The notes under the pieces were generated by a model. It was not told the DNA's origin. It made no database searches and was given only the letters and a program-made list of their open reading frames with translations. The position numbers and the translations under genes are program-made. This document shows positions 53,132-64,000 of a stretch of DNA of 64,000 bases, in pieces; within the stretch, counting starts at the first letter, position 1; every line of letters begins with the position of its first letter. Source of the stretch: Phaeodactylum tricornutum CCAP 1055/1. Its lineage: Eukaryota > Bacillariophyta > Bacillariophyceae > Surirellales > Neidiaceae. The stretch is from NCBI RefSeq assembly GCF_000150955.2, contig NC_011670.1, positions 881,359-945,358 on the forward strand. Direction: 5' to 3'.

Positions 53132-56100
53132 GTCCCCTCACATTGGAACTATGACACACATAGGACGATGTGTCCCCTCAAAACCACAACGGGAAAAATA
53201 GAGGCACACACACACGACGCTGCATGCAATATTAACAAATGCAATGCAGTTTGTCCCAACCAGAATGACGGTCGAGAACGGGAAAGTCGGCAAACCCTTC
53301 AAAAAACCAATGTCACCACAAAATTTGCCGTATGAGTTCTTGACGTTTCGGAGCAGGCTGGACCTTTGTAAGAACATCAGCCAAATTCGTATCCGTAGGG
53401 TCATACGCAATCTTGATAACTTTCGCGGCAACGCATTCACGAACAAAGTGATATGCAATGGCATTACTCTTCTTCTTCAACATTGACTCTGGAGCTGTAG
53501 TATTATAAACCACAGACATATTGTCGCACAAAACTCTAGCAGCACCGTCAATAGGAATACCCATCATACGTAGCTTGTATCGTAGACCTTGACTCATCTC
53601 AGTAGCGGTCTTAAGTGCAACAAATTCGCTTCCAAAAGTAGAGGTCTCGACTGAATTCTGACGCTTAGAAAACCACATAATCGGAGCGCGATTCACATAA
53701 ATCAAAACACCTGTACGAGAACGACGAGTAACACGGTCTCCCGCATGGTCAGCGTCAACAAACGTTGTAATTTCAACAGCCTTACCGCGAGGTTGCGGTG
53801 CATTTGGAGGAATCGGTTCCTTAACATCACCGTAAAAGTCCGTCCAGTCCACATTTTCCTTAAATTGGTTGTTGATCACAGCATAAGTATCATCGAAAAC
53901 CAAACGTGACCAATTGTGAGATTTCAGATAAGCAAAGACATTGAAAACAGCAGTTAAATGTCCCTCGCGCGGCATCGCAAGAAACGAGGACAACATAGAC
54001 ACTTCGCACATGATGTCGATTCGACCAAGTTCAACTGCCCATCGCAATACTCCAATCAGTGACTGAAAATAATTAGCGCGATCAAGATCGAGAATAGAAG
54101 AAACATCTAACTCGGGGCGATAACTGGTCAACATCGGAGACGAAGCACGATTGCTTAACGCCCTTCCGATTTCATGTAGTCTCGTTCAACATTTTTCACG
54201 GCTTGTTTAACGTAATCCGTAGAACTCATTGACCATCGCTCTTTTGTCGGATTATCCGGCAACGAGAATGGTGCAATATTAGCTCCTAGATAATGATCAG
54301 GGGGCTTGATTGAATCCGGCTTCAACTTAAAATGCTTTCCAATAGAATCTAGGATACTTTTCGGATCTGAACTGATACAAAGAAAGTCGTCAGTATAAAT
54401 CAACACATATTCATAATGTTCCGTACCGTCGGCCTTTTGAGCTGGACGAAGCCACACATCTGGATCAGCCAGGCACGAAATGAAGTTAAGTTCCTGCATC
54501 GTCGAGGCCAGATGAGCGCGCCAGGCAGCACCACTGGACTTTAAACCATATAAGGCTCGAACAATGATTGCATACTGATTTTCGCAGGACGGTCCGAACT
54601 CAGGACCACAGACGGTGTAAACCTTTTCACGGACAGGTGCGTTCAAATACGCATTTTGGGCATCGGCACCAAGGATGTCCAGGTCATTAAGAGCAGCAAC
54701 AAGAAAGGCAAGACGGACACTATCGCGTGAGACGACACTGGCATAGGTGATTGAGCTCGGAGGATCCGTTACATGTCCCCCGGCGACGAGTCGGGCTTTG
54801 CGAGTGAAGTCCATTTTCACATCGAAAATCATGTGACAGGGAATACGAGTGTGACTGACAGGCTCAGTGGCTCCAGGATCAAGGATCTTGAAGGCCGGCA
54901 TGACATTTTTCATTTCCTTTTTGATTGCGTCGGCCCACAACGAAGTGTTAGTGTCCCTGTCAATTTCGAGAGCTTCGCGAACGGTTTTGGGAATACGTAT
55001 ACCAAACTTGTGTGTTCTCTTTTGATAACGAGTTTTCACAGCAGAGACAATGGTATCTCGCTTACGAAGAGTGTGGGGAACCCACCACGCAAAGGCAGGC
55101 TTGTGGACCAACTTGTTTGCAACGGCATACTCAGCGACTTCGACAGGGTTAGATTCCTTCAGGTCTTTAAGCGGCAACCAAGAGACGGATCCATCTTTCC
55201 ACTGTACGGACAGTTTCCATCCCTTGGTGGTACGTCGCATATGCTGGTTGCCATTACGATCGGTGACATAAAGGTTGTCGGGAGCAACGGCCGAGCCGTC
55301 CTTCCGGTGATGAACAATCTCATCTAAAATAAGATGGCGACGTCCTTCACTGTCAACCTGAGAATAGATGTGCTTGGCAATAATGTTAGCGGCAAACTCT
55401 TTGACAATTCCATCATTAAACTGTACCTCAAGGACACGAGAGTCGAGGATAGGATTCGCGTTCGAACGGCCAACCGGGTTGCCGTCGCGGTCCTTTTTAC
55501 AAGCAATAACTTTGCCGGTCAAAAGCGAGTCCCCTACAGTGAGTAATACTTCAGCATTGATATACTGATCGAATGCATCATGGTCATAGTCGTCGGCTTC
55601 CGGCATGGTAGCTTCGTCCCCCGTCGAGTCATCCGAATAAGGTTGAAATTCATCAGGGTCACCAATAAATACCGGAACACAATCTGGATTGCCAAACTCT
55701 GTCTTAATTGACTCATCAAACTCTAGCTGCCATTTCTTTACGGACTCTGAGTTGTGATCGGCAACAGACAGTGGGGAGTAAGTAGTACAAGCAAGTATTT
55801 GTCCATTTGCAGCAAGAACACGAGCACACATTACATGTCCAATATCATGAGACGGGCCAAGCCATCGACCAAGCTTGCGCTTGTCTTCCGGGAAGTCTAC
55901 CGGATCATGATACCAAAGCCATTCATACCACGACAATTCACACAAGTGGGAAATATCCGAAGCATCGCCGGACACTACCGTGTTAGGCACATCATCATTC
56001 AAAGCATAGATGTCGTGAGCAATGGAAGACCAAATATGGCCTTGTAATTCCAAACACATATCCCACAAACACAGTGGGGCTCCTTACTTTGTCATTGCTG

Positions 56101-59100
56101 TATTTGTCATTCGTTTCAGCGCCTTAATTGCTGTTTCGGCACGGTTCAACCAGGGAGAGTAAGGCTCGATCTCTAATGCATGGGCGCCAGCTGAGCGCAC
56201 CTTTCGACGGAACTCACCCAGGGCACACGTATTTCCACGCAATGATTTAAGCTTAGAAAACATGGTGTCAGTGTACAAATTTGTTCGAAGATGACGGAAT
56301 CGTAGCTGCGAAGTAACCGGTTTGACGCGTTGCACAAGAGCACGATTGATAATGTTCTTTACACCGCGCTGTGTGGTGACGCGTAGGGTACGTTTGGCAG
56401 TAGCCAAGCCAATGTTCCAACAATGAGCCAACTCCTCAGGGCTGACTTTGTAACGATGATTTGACGATTGGGCAGAGCCAATGACAACAGTATTCTGAAC
56501 GGAAGTCACAAAGCGAGCGTCATCCATCGAAGTGGAGACGGATGACAAGGTCTTGGCAAGGGCACATGTTGTTGTAACAACACTTGTAACAGCACGGACA
56601 GTACGACGGGATTTACTCGGAACAACCAAACCATGGGTATTGGTGCAATGCTCCTCCTGACGGGAAAATTCCAAAGAATGAGGGTCCCACACAGGATTGT
56701 CGTACGTCATGACAAGGTGAGTACAAGTATCAAATTCTTCGCGACTGGGCTTGCAAGAGGGCAAATACGAGATGACGCCATCAAGCATCAAAGGCAGACG
56801 AACATTTTCGCTGGGGAAGAAGATGGAGTGTGAGGACTCCGTGGGCTTGCGAGTCAAAAACTTTGGGCACTCATCCACCTCGACATTGTTGATACAAAGC
56901 TGGTTCGGATTGATCAGGTTGTGTTCCATTTTTGGAAAGTGCAAAGCCTGATTGAAAACCAAAATAAAAGTTTCGTACATGTGCGGGTGGTTGTAAGCAA
57001 CAGCAGCGGACACAATGGGCACAGAATGGGCACGTCCGAGCGTGGACAAAAAGGGGCTCACATCAACGGTACAATGAGTTTCTTCAAACACAAAAGCATG
57101 ACAACCAACACAACAAGTATCGGCATGCGAATCCAAATCGGAGCGGGACAAATGGCCCGTACCAACCAATTGGACAGACACAACAGGGCGAGTGGACACA
57201 ACAGACACATTTTGCTGGGACATGTTCTTGCCAGCAGAAGTGTTAGAAGACAAAGTTGTGCTGTCATCATGACAAGGACGAGTATTTCGATCCGTGTCAT
57301 TGGAAGTATCAACAGCAGACGCATTGCGACGACGATCACCATTACCATTTTGGCGCAAAGTGTGCACATGGCGACGCTGTTCCGCATTCATGGACTCATA
57401 CTCCTCGAAAGAGTAGTAGCGGTCGGTCATACCGCTTGTCGATCCGTTGTTAAACGGTTTACCTTTTCCACCACCGCGACCGCCGCGACCATGACGACGA
57501 CCTCCTCGGCCGTTACTGCGACCACTGTGGCCTGTAGAAGCAGGAGAAATGTTACAAACCTGGGCCTGGTTCTGTTCGTCAATAAACTCACTCAAATAAT
57601 TGACAGTAGCTTCAAAATCATTTTTCAACGCTGCAGTGGCACGAACGGTCGCAATTGACGATTCGATAGACGGGGCTTTAATGCGCTTCAAAAACTTGCG
57701 GACCTTGGCAGCTTCGGTCAATGGCTCACCAAACTCGTCAAGGTTGGTGTGGGCTTGCTGATGAATCTCGGCAAAACGCTCGAAAGAAAAGTTTCGGTGC
57801 TCACCGCTATAAAACTTGTTTTCGAGGTCTCCCTCGGCCTTGTTCATGATCTTCGATTGGTTAGTCAGCCCAAGGTAATGAGAACGGAGGGCCAACCAAG
57901 CTGCACAACCGTTACGAGAACGAGCGTGAGCAGAAACCCAGCTCCAGGCAGGACCCCCATGGGTACAAGCCCGGATTACGAACCAAACTTGATTATTATC
58001 GGCGGCAAAGTCTTCGCCATCATGCGGGCAACGAGCAATCATTTCATTGAGAACACTTGGGTACATGTTGTCCGGATTGTCCGGGACTTCGTCGTCGTCG
58101 CGGATCACATGGCGCAAAGGAACGCCAGTAGTTCCACGGACCTTGGAGAGATAATCTTCGATATTCTCGAAGGCTTCGCGGATCTTCTTGAGGTCATTGA
58201 TCATGGAAGGAGCCGTAGCATCCTTGACAGAGTCTTGTCTTCCTCCTCACGGTGTTTAATCTCCGCCATGGAGAGGACTCGAGCCGCAACAAACTGGCCT
58301 GGGATCGGACAAGAGGTACGCTTGAGGTGACGGATATAATATCCGAGCAAGATCAAACGCTCTTCAGCCGTTGGAGAAATGGCGACGCCGGAGCGGGGAA
58401 TCACCGCTGGGGCGCCTGGCTGAGCGGCGTTGGGATTTGGAACGGTCCCCCCGGGACGACGGAGGGTGTTGCACATATCCTTGATGAACTTGTCCGTCAA
58501 GAACACGAAGTCCTCGACGGAAGTAATAGATTTGATAATGGCGTCGCGATGAGACGCGTCGACAATACCAATCGCCTGAAGGGCGTTACGGACTTGAGCG
58601 AGAGCTGTCAACGTCAAGTATCTCCTGGCTTCTGAAGACAGCACGAGGTGATCAAGACTTGTCTGGCTTCTAACGAAGAGATACGAACTAATGAATATGG
58701 TTTTCACACAATCATTGTTAAGATTTATAAACTCTAAACTAAAGAGCTAATCTGTTCACTTTCCATTCGGCCCCACGATCTGCCAAGCGCCATCGTGGTC
58801 CGTTCCATTATTCTCCACGGTGTTATACACGGCACCGTGGGCACATTCATCATAGTTACCATGCTCCTTAGCATGGCAACAATTGAGTCCCGAAACAGTC
58901 ACATCATGTTTCTGAATACTCAGCTGGGATTGCGCCTGTCCAAAAACATCCGTGTCGGGATTTGTGACCAAACACACAAGATTAGTTTCGACAGGCTCGC
59001 CTTGGGTGCCACGACCCAAGTAGTGCGCGCCATCGCGCAAACCGGTACTCAAAACTGTCATTCCAGTTGACAAGAGCTGCGGCCATGGTGAACTTTTAAC

Positions 59101-59770
59101 TTTCTTCCTGAGGACGGGAAGGAACTTCGAAAAGAGTTTCGAGTTGAGCATGTGTTAGCGAGGTCGGCTTGGCATAACGGGAACAACAATAGTTTCCTTT
59201 GATCACTGGTTACGAATTGTGCAAATATTTGGTTCGCATACGCTTAAATAGTGATAGCCGGCCTGATTGCCGGGTCAATAACTAAAATACCCATTGTGGT
59301 ATATATATACACATTTGATAGCAAGAGTGGAGGAGCAGCGAATACCACTTGGTACGAGGTCCGATATTAGCAATTGGTAAGTGGATGTTCGAAAACAGAT
59401 CCTACTTAACATCCAAGCTTAGGATGCCGCTCGGGCTAGAGCGTTGAGTAAAGCTTTGGTAGAAGAAGCTCCATGGAAGCGTCCAACCATGGGGGGTGCC
59501 TTGTTTCAAGCCGCTATTGCAGACAAGAAACCCAGTATCCAATCGACACGACTACCACGTGGACCATTACGAGATACCGTCAGTATGTTCTAGGCCTCTG
59601 CAGGCGTCGGCGATTCGACAACAACATGAAGAGCCAGGTATTATGCTTGCCTCCCCAGGCACATTCGGCCTCGGCGCTTCCGTCAAAACACTCACAAACA
59701 CTCAGACAATCACAACAAACTTATACCTTTGATCCCACAGGGATACAGAACGACTTTGGGTCTGATAAAC

Positions 59771-59933
59771 TAGAAAACTGCAACGATAACCGACTAGAAT
59801 CGCACTAGAATAGCACAAGATCACTAGTGTAGTTACGAAACAGAGCAAAACACAAATTATACCATTATCTGCCTGAGCAGACCAGTCTTAGTCTAACGTA
59901 CATATGACAGACGCTTGACGTGGGGTTTTTATA
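59771..59933 (-). repeat. 5' LTR of the copia element
   Basis: About 163 bp, near-identical partner of 52969-53131. By the element's orientation this is the 5' LTR, carrying its promoter. On the minus strand the bases just inside it (GTTTATCAGACCC) resemble the TATCAGA primer-binding sites of many copia elements. It ends 117 bases before the ATG of the GT31-like gene. Confidence 0.93.
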
Positions 59934-60050
59934 ATAGTAGACATTCTCAGTCAACGAAATCACCAAAAGGCCTCAGGTTGTCGAGGCAGTCCAAATTGCG
60001 AGCCATGAGTTTGCCTTCCATTGACGATACCGAGTATCATTAAGGTAAAC

Positions 60051-61385
60051 ATGACGCATCTTTACGCGCGAAAGAAGGTTCAGATCGACCATGATGAAGA
60101 AACAGATACCCCTGATCGACCAAGTCACCCATCCCCGTCATCGCGCTTGACACCCTCCAAGAGCAAGGATAGGGGACGGAAAGGATCTAGCGAGCTTGGA
60201 TGGGCATTAGTGGCCGTGGTCGGTTTCATCTTTCTCGGTTTATTTCTTGGCTATGTCCTTTTGCACAATCAGCATCGTACCGTAATTTCACATGTGTTGA
60301 AGGATCCGTGGGGACACGGAGGGGGTGTTCTGCGAGGCCGCGCAGGCTTTCGACATCATTTTTACACCGGTTCTCCCCGTTACGTGACCGTCGTGATGCC
60401 CTCGGTGGTGAATCAAAAGGGACGAATGGATCGCTTAGAAGCGATACAAGATACCTGGGGGCCGGGGGCGAGATCAATTTTTGTTGTTCACAACATTTCC
60501 GAGTTTCCCCAGGCCTCACATGCGGTCGTGTCAGAAGAGTCTCTACCGGAGGATCCTTACGCATACCCACAATTACTCCTAGTGCCGCCAGGAATTGGTT
60601 TCAATGATGGACTGCCCAGGCTATATCATACAATTCGGACGGTCTTTGAGAAAGTGGACCCAGATTTTGCGTTTTTCGTGAATGATCACACCTTCGTTAT
60701 TCCGGAACATCTCTGTAAGTATTTGAAGGATCGTAGTCCGAACGAAGATCTATATGCTGGGCACGCCATGAAAAATGGAAAGCTAGTGTTTAACTCTGGC
60801 GCAGCTGGTTACGTACTGTCTCGAAGTACTATGCGAAAAATGATGAACACATGGGATGAACGCGATCCCGATTGTTGGGTGGATCCAGAAGCCGCCACTT
60901 CTTGGTTACAGGGCAATCCTGGATTGGCAACCGTGCAGTGCTTAGAAAGTATGGGTATCAAAGCGTTCGATACTCGAGCCGATAGTAAGTGGCATCGTTT
61001 TCACGCATTTCCTTTGACGAGGGTCGTTTCCGGCGACGTGGACGATTGGTACAATAAGAAACATGCGCAGGTACCGGGGTTCTCCCCTTCATACGACTCA
61101 TTACTGTCTGGTGAGGATTGTTGCGCAACAGACTCAGTGTCTTTCCATTACGTCGAATGGCGAGAGACGAAAGCTCTTTTCGACATACGTGGGGCTTTGC
61201 TTCGGAACCCGAAAATGTCGGATCGTGACCTAAAAACTTCATTATTTGCCGAATGGCCAGCGTCTCGTAAGGATTCAGGATTTTATTCTCATCCGATACC
61301 TTACGAAGACAACCGCGAAGCATGGAAACCATTGCTCGCTACGCTGAGGAAAATATCTACGCGGGCGACACAGCAAGAATGCTAA
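60051..61385 (+). CDS. GT31-like glycosyltransferase, type II membrane protein
   Basis: 444 residues from the ATG at 60051 (MTHLYARKKVQ). A single hydrophobic helix at about residues 50-72 (LGWALVAVVGFIFLGLFLGY) after a basic cytoplasmic tail gives the usual Golgi type II layout. The lumenal part follows the C1GALT/Fringe plan: RLEAIQDTWG near the start, FAFFVNDHTFV where the family has the D-x-D metal site, then KLVFNSGAAGYVLSRSTM and SVSFHYVEWRETKALFD. The metal motif is changed to N-D-H, which is unusual and may alter metal use. Core-1 type beta-1,3-galactosyl transfer is the nearest known role, but donor and acceptor cannot be deduced. The LTR element ends just upstream, so the native promoter is displaced. 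Confidence 0.8.
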   Translation: MTHLYARKKVQIDHDEETDTPDRPSHPSPSSRLTPSKSKDRGRKGSSELGWALVAVVGFIFLGLFLGYVLLHNQHRTVISHVLKDPWGHGGGVLRGRAGFRHHFYTGSPRYVTVVMPSVVNQKGRMDRLEAIQDTWGPGARSIFVVHNISEFPQASHAVVSEESLPEDPYAYPQLLLVPPGIGFNDGLPRLYHTIRTVFEKVDPDFAFFVNDHTFVIPEHLCKYLKDRSPNEDLYAGHAMKNGKLVFNSGAAGYVLSRSTMRKMMNTWDERDPDCWVDPEAATSWLQGNPGLATVQCLESMGIKAFDTRADSKWHRFHAFPLTRVVSGDVDDWYNKKHAQVPGFSPSYDSLLSGEDCCATDSVSFHYVEWRETKALFDIRGALLRNPKMSDRDLKTSLFAEWPASRKDSGFYSHPIPYEDNREAWKPLLATLRKISTRATQQEC

Positions 61386-61396
61386 TTGGTCATTGC

Positions 61397-62278
61397 CTAG
61401 TCGGATCCAATTACTCTCGGTGTTGAAATAAAACAGGCTGTAAACTGGGATTGATCCAAAATCCCTCTGTGCTGCATCATAGTGCTAGCTATTTCGTCAC
61501 ATCCGATTGGGATGCTCTCCTCGGATACTTGGTATCCACAAAGTAACATTGTCGGAACCAATATATTGCTCCAACCGTCTCGATCCTTCACTTGCACAAT
61601 TACTACCACTGCATTGGGATTGTTTTTAAGAAGAATTTGTACACAAGATGCGCAGCCTTTGGCTGTCTCTAGCGTATAGACCAGCTCAGATCCAATGACT
61701 AGATCCAAGTCTTTTAAGCGCGAGCATGCCGATCCGTCATTCCAATCCAAATTTTGGACCTCCATATGCTCTTCTTTTATCGCGGGATAGTGCTTTCTTA
61801 GGTGTTCGTTATATTGCATGACATTTTGCTCGAGCTGCTTCAAAATATTTGGATCGCGATCTGTTAAATAGACACGATGGGTCCCCGGCCGTCGGCTCAA
61901 CAGCAAGTTGGACACGATCCCAGAAAGCCCAACCGCTCCACTTCCCAACTCAAGAATTGACAGTGACTCTGACCTACACAATATCCCTACGATACGCTCG
62001 TCCGATTCTTGTAGAAGAATGGCAGATAGTAATGCGGAAGCATACCATGCTTGGGAACCAGTTGGACTCCAGGCGCCGTCAATCATGGGGAGGTCCGAGA
62101 GGGGCAAGGTTACTATCATGCTTTCCCCATACGGTATATTATACAACATGGAGCGCGTTGTGGCATTAAAATAGTCAACACCTTCACCCGCAGGAAGGAT
62201 CTGCGTATTCTTCAATCTTTCGTCCAATGCCAAAGTCCAGAAATCATCTTCTTTCGTCGGTAATAGCCGTTTGCTCAT
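61397..62278 (-). CDS. Family-16 (METTL21-like) SAM-dependent methyltransferase
   Basis: 293 residues from the ATG at 62278 (MSKRLLPTKEDDFW). The seven-strand methyltransferase motifs are clear: GSQAWYASALLSAILL upstream, motif I LSILELGSGAVGLSGIV, acidic strand-2 end VYLTDRDPNIL, NLDWNDGSACSR, and motif IV DLDLVIGSELVYTLETA. That is the Methyltransf_16 pattern of protein lysine methyltransferases such as METTL21 and EEF2KMT. The D/E-x-x-Y/F signature (SELVY) fits. The protein target is unknown. It converges on the GT31-like gene with only 11 bases between the stops. Confidence 0.82.
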   Translation of the reverse strand: MSKRLLPTKEDDFWTLALDERLKNTQILPAGEGVDYFNATTRSMLYNIPYGESMIVTLPLSDLPMIDGAWSPTGSQAWYASALLSAILLQESDERIVGILCRSESLSILELGSGAVGLSGIVSNLLLSRRPGTHRVYLTDRDPNILKQLEQNVMQYNEHLRKHYPAIKEEHMEVQNLDWNDGSACSRLKDLDLVIGSELVYTLETAKGCASCVQILLKNNPNAVVVIVQVKDRDGWSNILVPTMLLCGYQVSEESIPIGCDEIASTMMQHRGILDQSQFTACFISTPRVIGSD

Positions 62279-62878
62279 GGCGAATCCGGACTTCCGAGGC
62301 CAAAGAGGTGTCGGTGTAGACGCAGCTTGGGAACCGATCGCTGCGCGAGAACGTACTGGAGTCAAGTGTACGGCGTGATCATCGCCTGACTACTACTTCA
62401 TTCGGTTCATTCAGCCATAAAGGATGAGAGGGGCGGGTATGTGTAGGGTCGTATAATACTGCAAACACAAATACTTCCGTAAGGAGGCTGGGCCCTTCAC
62501 AGTTACTGCAGCTACGTCGTTTCGTCCATCGCACAGCTCGTGACGGGAAGCAATCCGACCGGCGTGTATATTACTGTAACAGAGACAAACTACTTATTAA
62601 GAAGACTCCGTTTCGATGTCTTGGCAAGCCGTTGGAACGGAAACTCATGCTACCAAGTCGATTGTTTTCCCGGCTGCGCGAAAAACAATGAGGTGAAATT
62701 TACCTGCAACACTGGATTGAGGCTTTTATCCAAGCTGATAAACGGTGGACGTTTTAAGTGAACTATCAAAGGCTTAATGGACATTGGCTGGGAATAGAGC
62801 GTACAAGCCAATGAATCAAAGACAGGACTTGCTGCGTCAATAGAATTTGGACTCGCTACTGACCGTTCTGAGGTTGTC
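62279..62878. other. Divergent intergenic region
   Basis: About 600 bases between the methyltransferase start and the sulfotransferase-like start, pointing away from each other. A 73-codon plus-strand frame at 62540-62761 has no motif. Both promoters should lie here. Confidence 0.4.
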
Positions 62879-63787
62879 ATGTTGGGTATTCGTCGCCTGG
62901 AGATAGCCGTCGTGGGCATCTTTTCGTTCTACATTGGTCTGACCATGTATTTCCACTCCCGCCTGTATCGACAAGCGAACCATTCGTCGCCTGGATTTTT
63001 TTTTGTACAACAGGCTTCTCCGCATAACAAGGGCCAGTTTAAAAAGGACAAACGACGGCAGCGACGGCGGAAGAAACGAAGTTGGGACCCTGGTCTGGAC
63101 GGGCTGGGCGGTCTGCCAGTGCCACTGAACATTAATCTTCCCATATTCTCCCCCAGTCTTCCAAAGAGCGGAACAACATCGCTGTGGCAGTATTTTAATT
63201 GCGGTGGCCACGCTTCGTCGCACCAGTGGGTTAAGTCGAATGAAACATACAGCATGCAGTCCGGACAATGCATTCGGCAGAATGTTTTAAAAGGTCGACC
63301 GCCTTTCGAGGGATGCGGTGGGTATGAGGTCTACACAGACACTGGCTACGCCAACTTTCTTCCCCCAAGTCCTGGCCAGCTCTTCACTCCTGTCTCCTGC
63401 TACTACCCGTCGGTGGATGCTTTGGAAGAGATATATCAGCACTATCCTAACTCAACCGTGGTTATGGTTGTGCGCGATACCAATAGTTGGTACAAAAGTA
63501 TGACGGAGTGGGGTGAGGGCTCACTGCTCAAGCGGTGGAAGTTGTGCAACGCAACAGGCTTTCCATCGATGAACGCCGAGCCCAAAGATTTCTTAAAATT
63601 TTACGAATGGCACACTGCGAACATTCGCCGATTCGCCAAGGCTCATCCAACTATGAAGTATGTAGAAGTCCGATTAGAGTCCAACGAGACGGGTGGTATT
63701 CTAGAGCGGGAGATTGGAATTCCACGAAAATGCTGGGCCAAGTGCACTCCAGCTTCTAAATTTTGTCAGCCTACCAAACAATCATAA
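62879..63787 (+). CDS. Sulfotransferase-like type II membrane protein
   Basis: 302 residues starting MLGIRRLEIAVVGIFSFYIG. A hydrophobic N-terminal anchor is at about residues 8-25, followed by a very basic stem (KKDKRRQRRRKKRS). The nucleotide-binding loop SPSLPKSGTTSLWQYF is the 5'-phosphosulfate site of PAPS-dependent sulfotransferases, and VVMVVRDTNSWYKSMTEW the 3'-phosphate site. The middle is Cys-rich (FEGCGGYEVYTDTGYANF), and the C-terminus has several Cys residues, fitting a Golgi-lumen enzyme. The P-loop resembles the Sulfotransfer_4 group. The substrate is probably a cell-wall or secreted glycan or protein, by inference only. Confidence 0.78.
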   Translation: MLGIRRLEIAVVGIFSFYIGLTMYFHSRLYRQANHSSPGFFFVQQASPHNKGQFKKDKRRQRRRKKRSWDPGLDGLGGLPVPLNINLPIFSPSLPKSGTTSLWQYFNCGGHASSHQWVKSNETYSMQSGQCIRQNVLKGRPPFEGCGGYEVYTDTGYANFLPPSPGQLFTPVSCYYPSVDALEEIYQHYPNSTVVMVVRDTNSWYKSMTEWGEGSLLKRWKLCNATGFPSMNAEPKDFLKFYEWHTANIRRFAKAHPTMKYVEVRLESNETGGILEREIGIPRKCWAKCTPASKFCQPTKQS

Positions 63788-64000
63788 TAAGACGGAACAA
63801 ATGCCTGGGCATGCATCTTGCGTGCTCTTAAATTAAACCAGTGACGTAAAAATGGAAGACGAGTGTAAGTTCTATTTATCTCCAAAATCTAGCTACAACA
63901 ATTGATTGCTACCGTATTCTATTGCCTCTCTGTTATATTACTGTTAGTGATGTGAAATCAGACTGCTGGTTGTCCGAGTCTAGGGTTCTTACGGGATCTA
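63788..64000. other. Window end, no feature
   Basis: The last ~210 bases follow the sulfotransferase-like stop and are AT-rich. I see no coding or RNA signal. Confidence 0.4.

Larger units (their letters stand above)
52969..59933 (-). mobile_element. Ty1/copia LTR retroelement (diatom CoDi-like), fossil
   Basis: A 6.97-kb element bounded by ~163-bp LTRs and flanked by a short ATAG target-site duplication (4 or 5 bases; boundaries ambiguous by one). In minus-strand order after the right-hand (5') LTR there is a primer-binding-like ATCAGA stretch and a ~1-kb leader with an additional ~130-codon frame (about 58.8-59.2 kb). Next come a gag-like region with an RG-rich tail instead of a zinc knuckle (about 57.4-58.7 kb) and an aspartic protease DSHADTCCVG (about 57.1 kb). 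Integrase-like sequence follows (about 55.9-56.5 kb), then a copia-type reverse transcriptase with YTDDFLCI (about 54.2-55 kb) and RNase H (about 53.3-53.9 kb). A purine tract adjoins the 3' LTR. Protease-integrase-RT order is that of Ty1/copia. The coding region is divided into several frames, so it appears broken in roughly three or four places. Nearly identical LTRs indicate a recent insertion. Confidence 0.92.

Noticed and set aside
56921-57658. 245-codon plus-strand frame inside the retroelement
   Set aside because: Antisense to the gag/protease region; repetitive Thr/Ile/Arg composition marks it as a mirror of the RG-rich coding sequence.

Overview
This window is eukaryotic nuclear DNA, most likely from a pennate diatom close to Phaeodactylum tricornutum. 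That assignment is inferred from four things seen in the sequence. Genes are densely packed on both strands. Spliceosomal introns are short, GT-AG, mostly 70-140 bases. Several N-terminal signal sequences end in the Ala-Phe or Ala-Trp type cleavage context of secondary-plastid targeting. A Ty1/copia LTR element resembles the diatom CoDi group. I could run no searches; product names rest on recognisable motifs and remembered family sequences.

Layout. 0.7-9 kb: a DUF726/TMCO4-type membrane hydrolase converging on a large RAB3GAP2-like Rab regulator. 9.7-12.5 kb: a plastid-type HAT/TPR RNA-processing protein. 13-15 kb: a three-exon gene of unknown function. 15.5-18.2 kb: RNase H2 subunit A converging on an aspartyl/asparaginyl beta-hydroxylase. 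18.7-22.7 kb: AP-3 mu and, divergently, an SPB4/DDX55 RNA helicase. 22.9-28 kb: a plastid-type GNAT acetyltransferase, a class 3 lipase and a ChaN-like haem-binding-fold protein. 28.5-31.2 kb: an RRM protein and a four-repeat helicase-associated-domain protein. 31.4 kb: tRNA-Ser(GCU). 31.8-38.1 kb: TCF25/NULP1, a monofunctional plastid EPSP synthase and a predicted plastid coiled-coil protein. 38.6-45 kb: a Sel1-repeat protein, a cytidine/deoxycytidylate-type deaminase, ribosomal protein uL13, pyrroline-5-carboxylate reductase and ATP phosphoribosyltransferase. 45-52.6 kb: a bL25-type mitochondrial ribosomal protein, RsmE methyltransferase, glycine cleavage H protein, MCM10 and a branched-chain aminotransferase. 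53-59.9 kb: a Ty1/copia LTR retroelement on the minus strand, between the divergent aminotransferase and GT31 genes. 60-63.8 kb: a GT31-like glycosyltransferase, a family-16 methyltransferase and a membrane-anchored sulfotransferase-like protein.

The genes form no operon-like system. Loose themes are membrane traffic (RAB3GAP2, AP-3 mu, TMCO4-like), ribosome and RNA work (SPB4, uL13, bL25, RsmE, TCF25, RRM, HAT protein) and amino-acid metabolism (EPSPS, ProC, HisG, BCAT, GcvH). Many apparent frameshifts and stops disappear when short GT-AG introns are recognised, and I give those exon boundaries. I found no CRISPR array and no clearly new multi-gene system. The best candidates for novelty are the unknown 13-15 kb gene, the plastid-type ChaN-like, coiled-coil and helicase-associated-repeat proteins, and the large leader of the retroelement.
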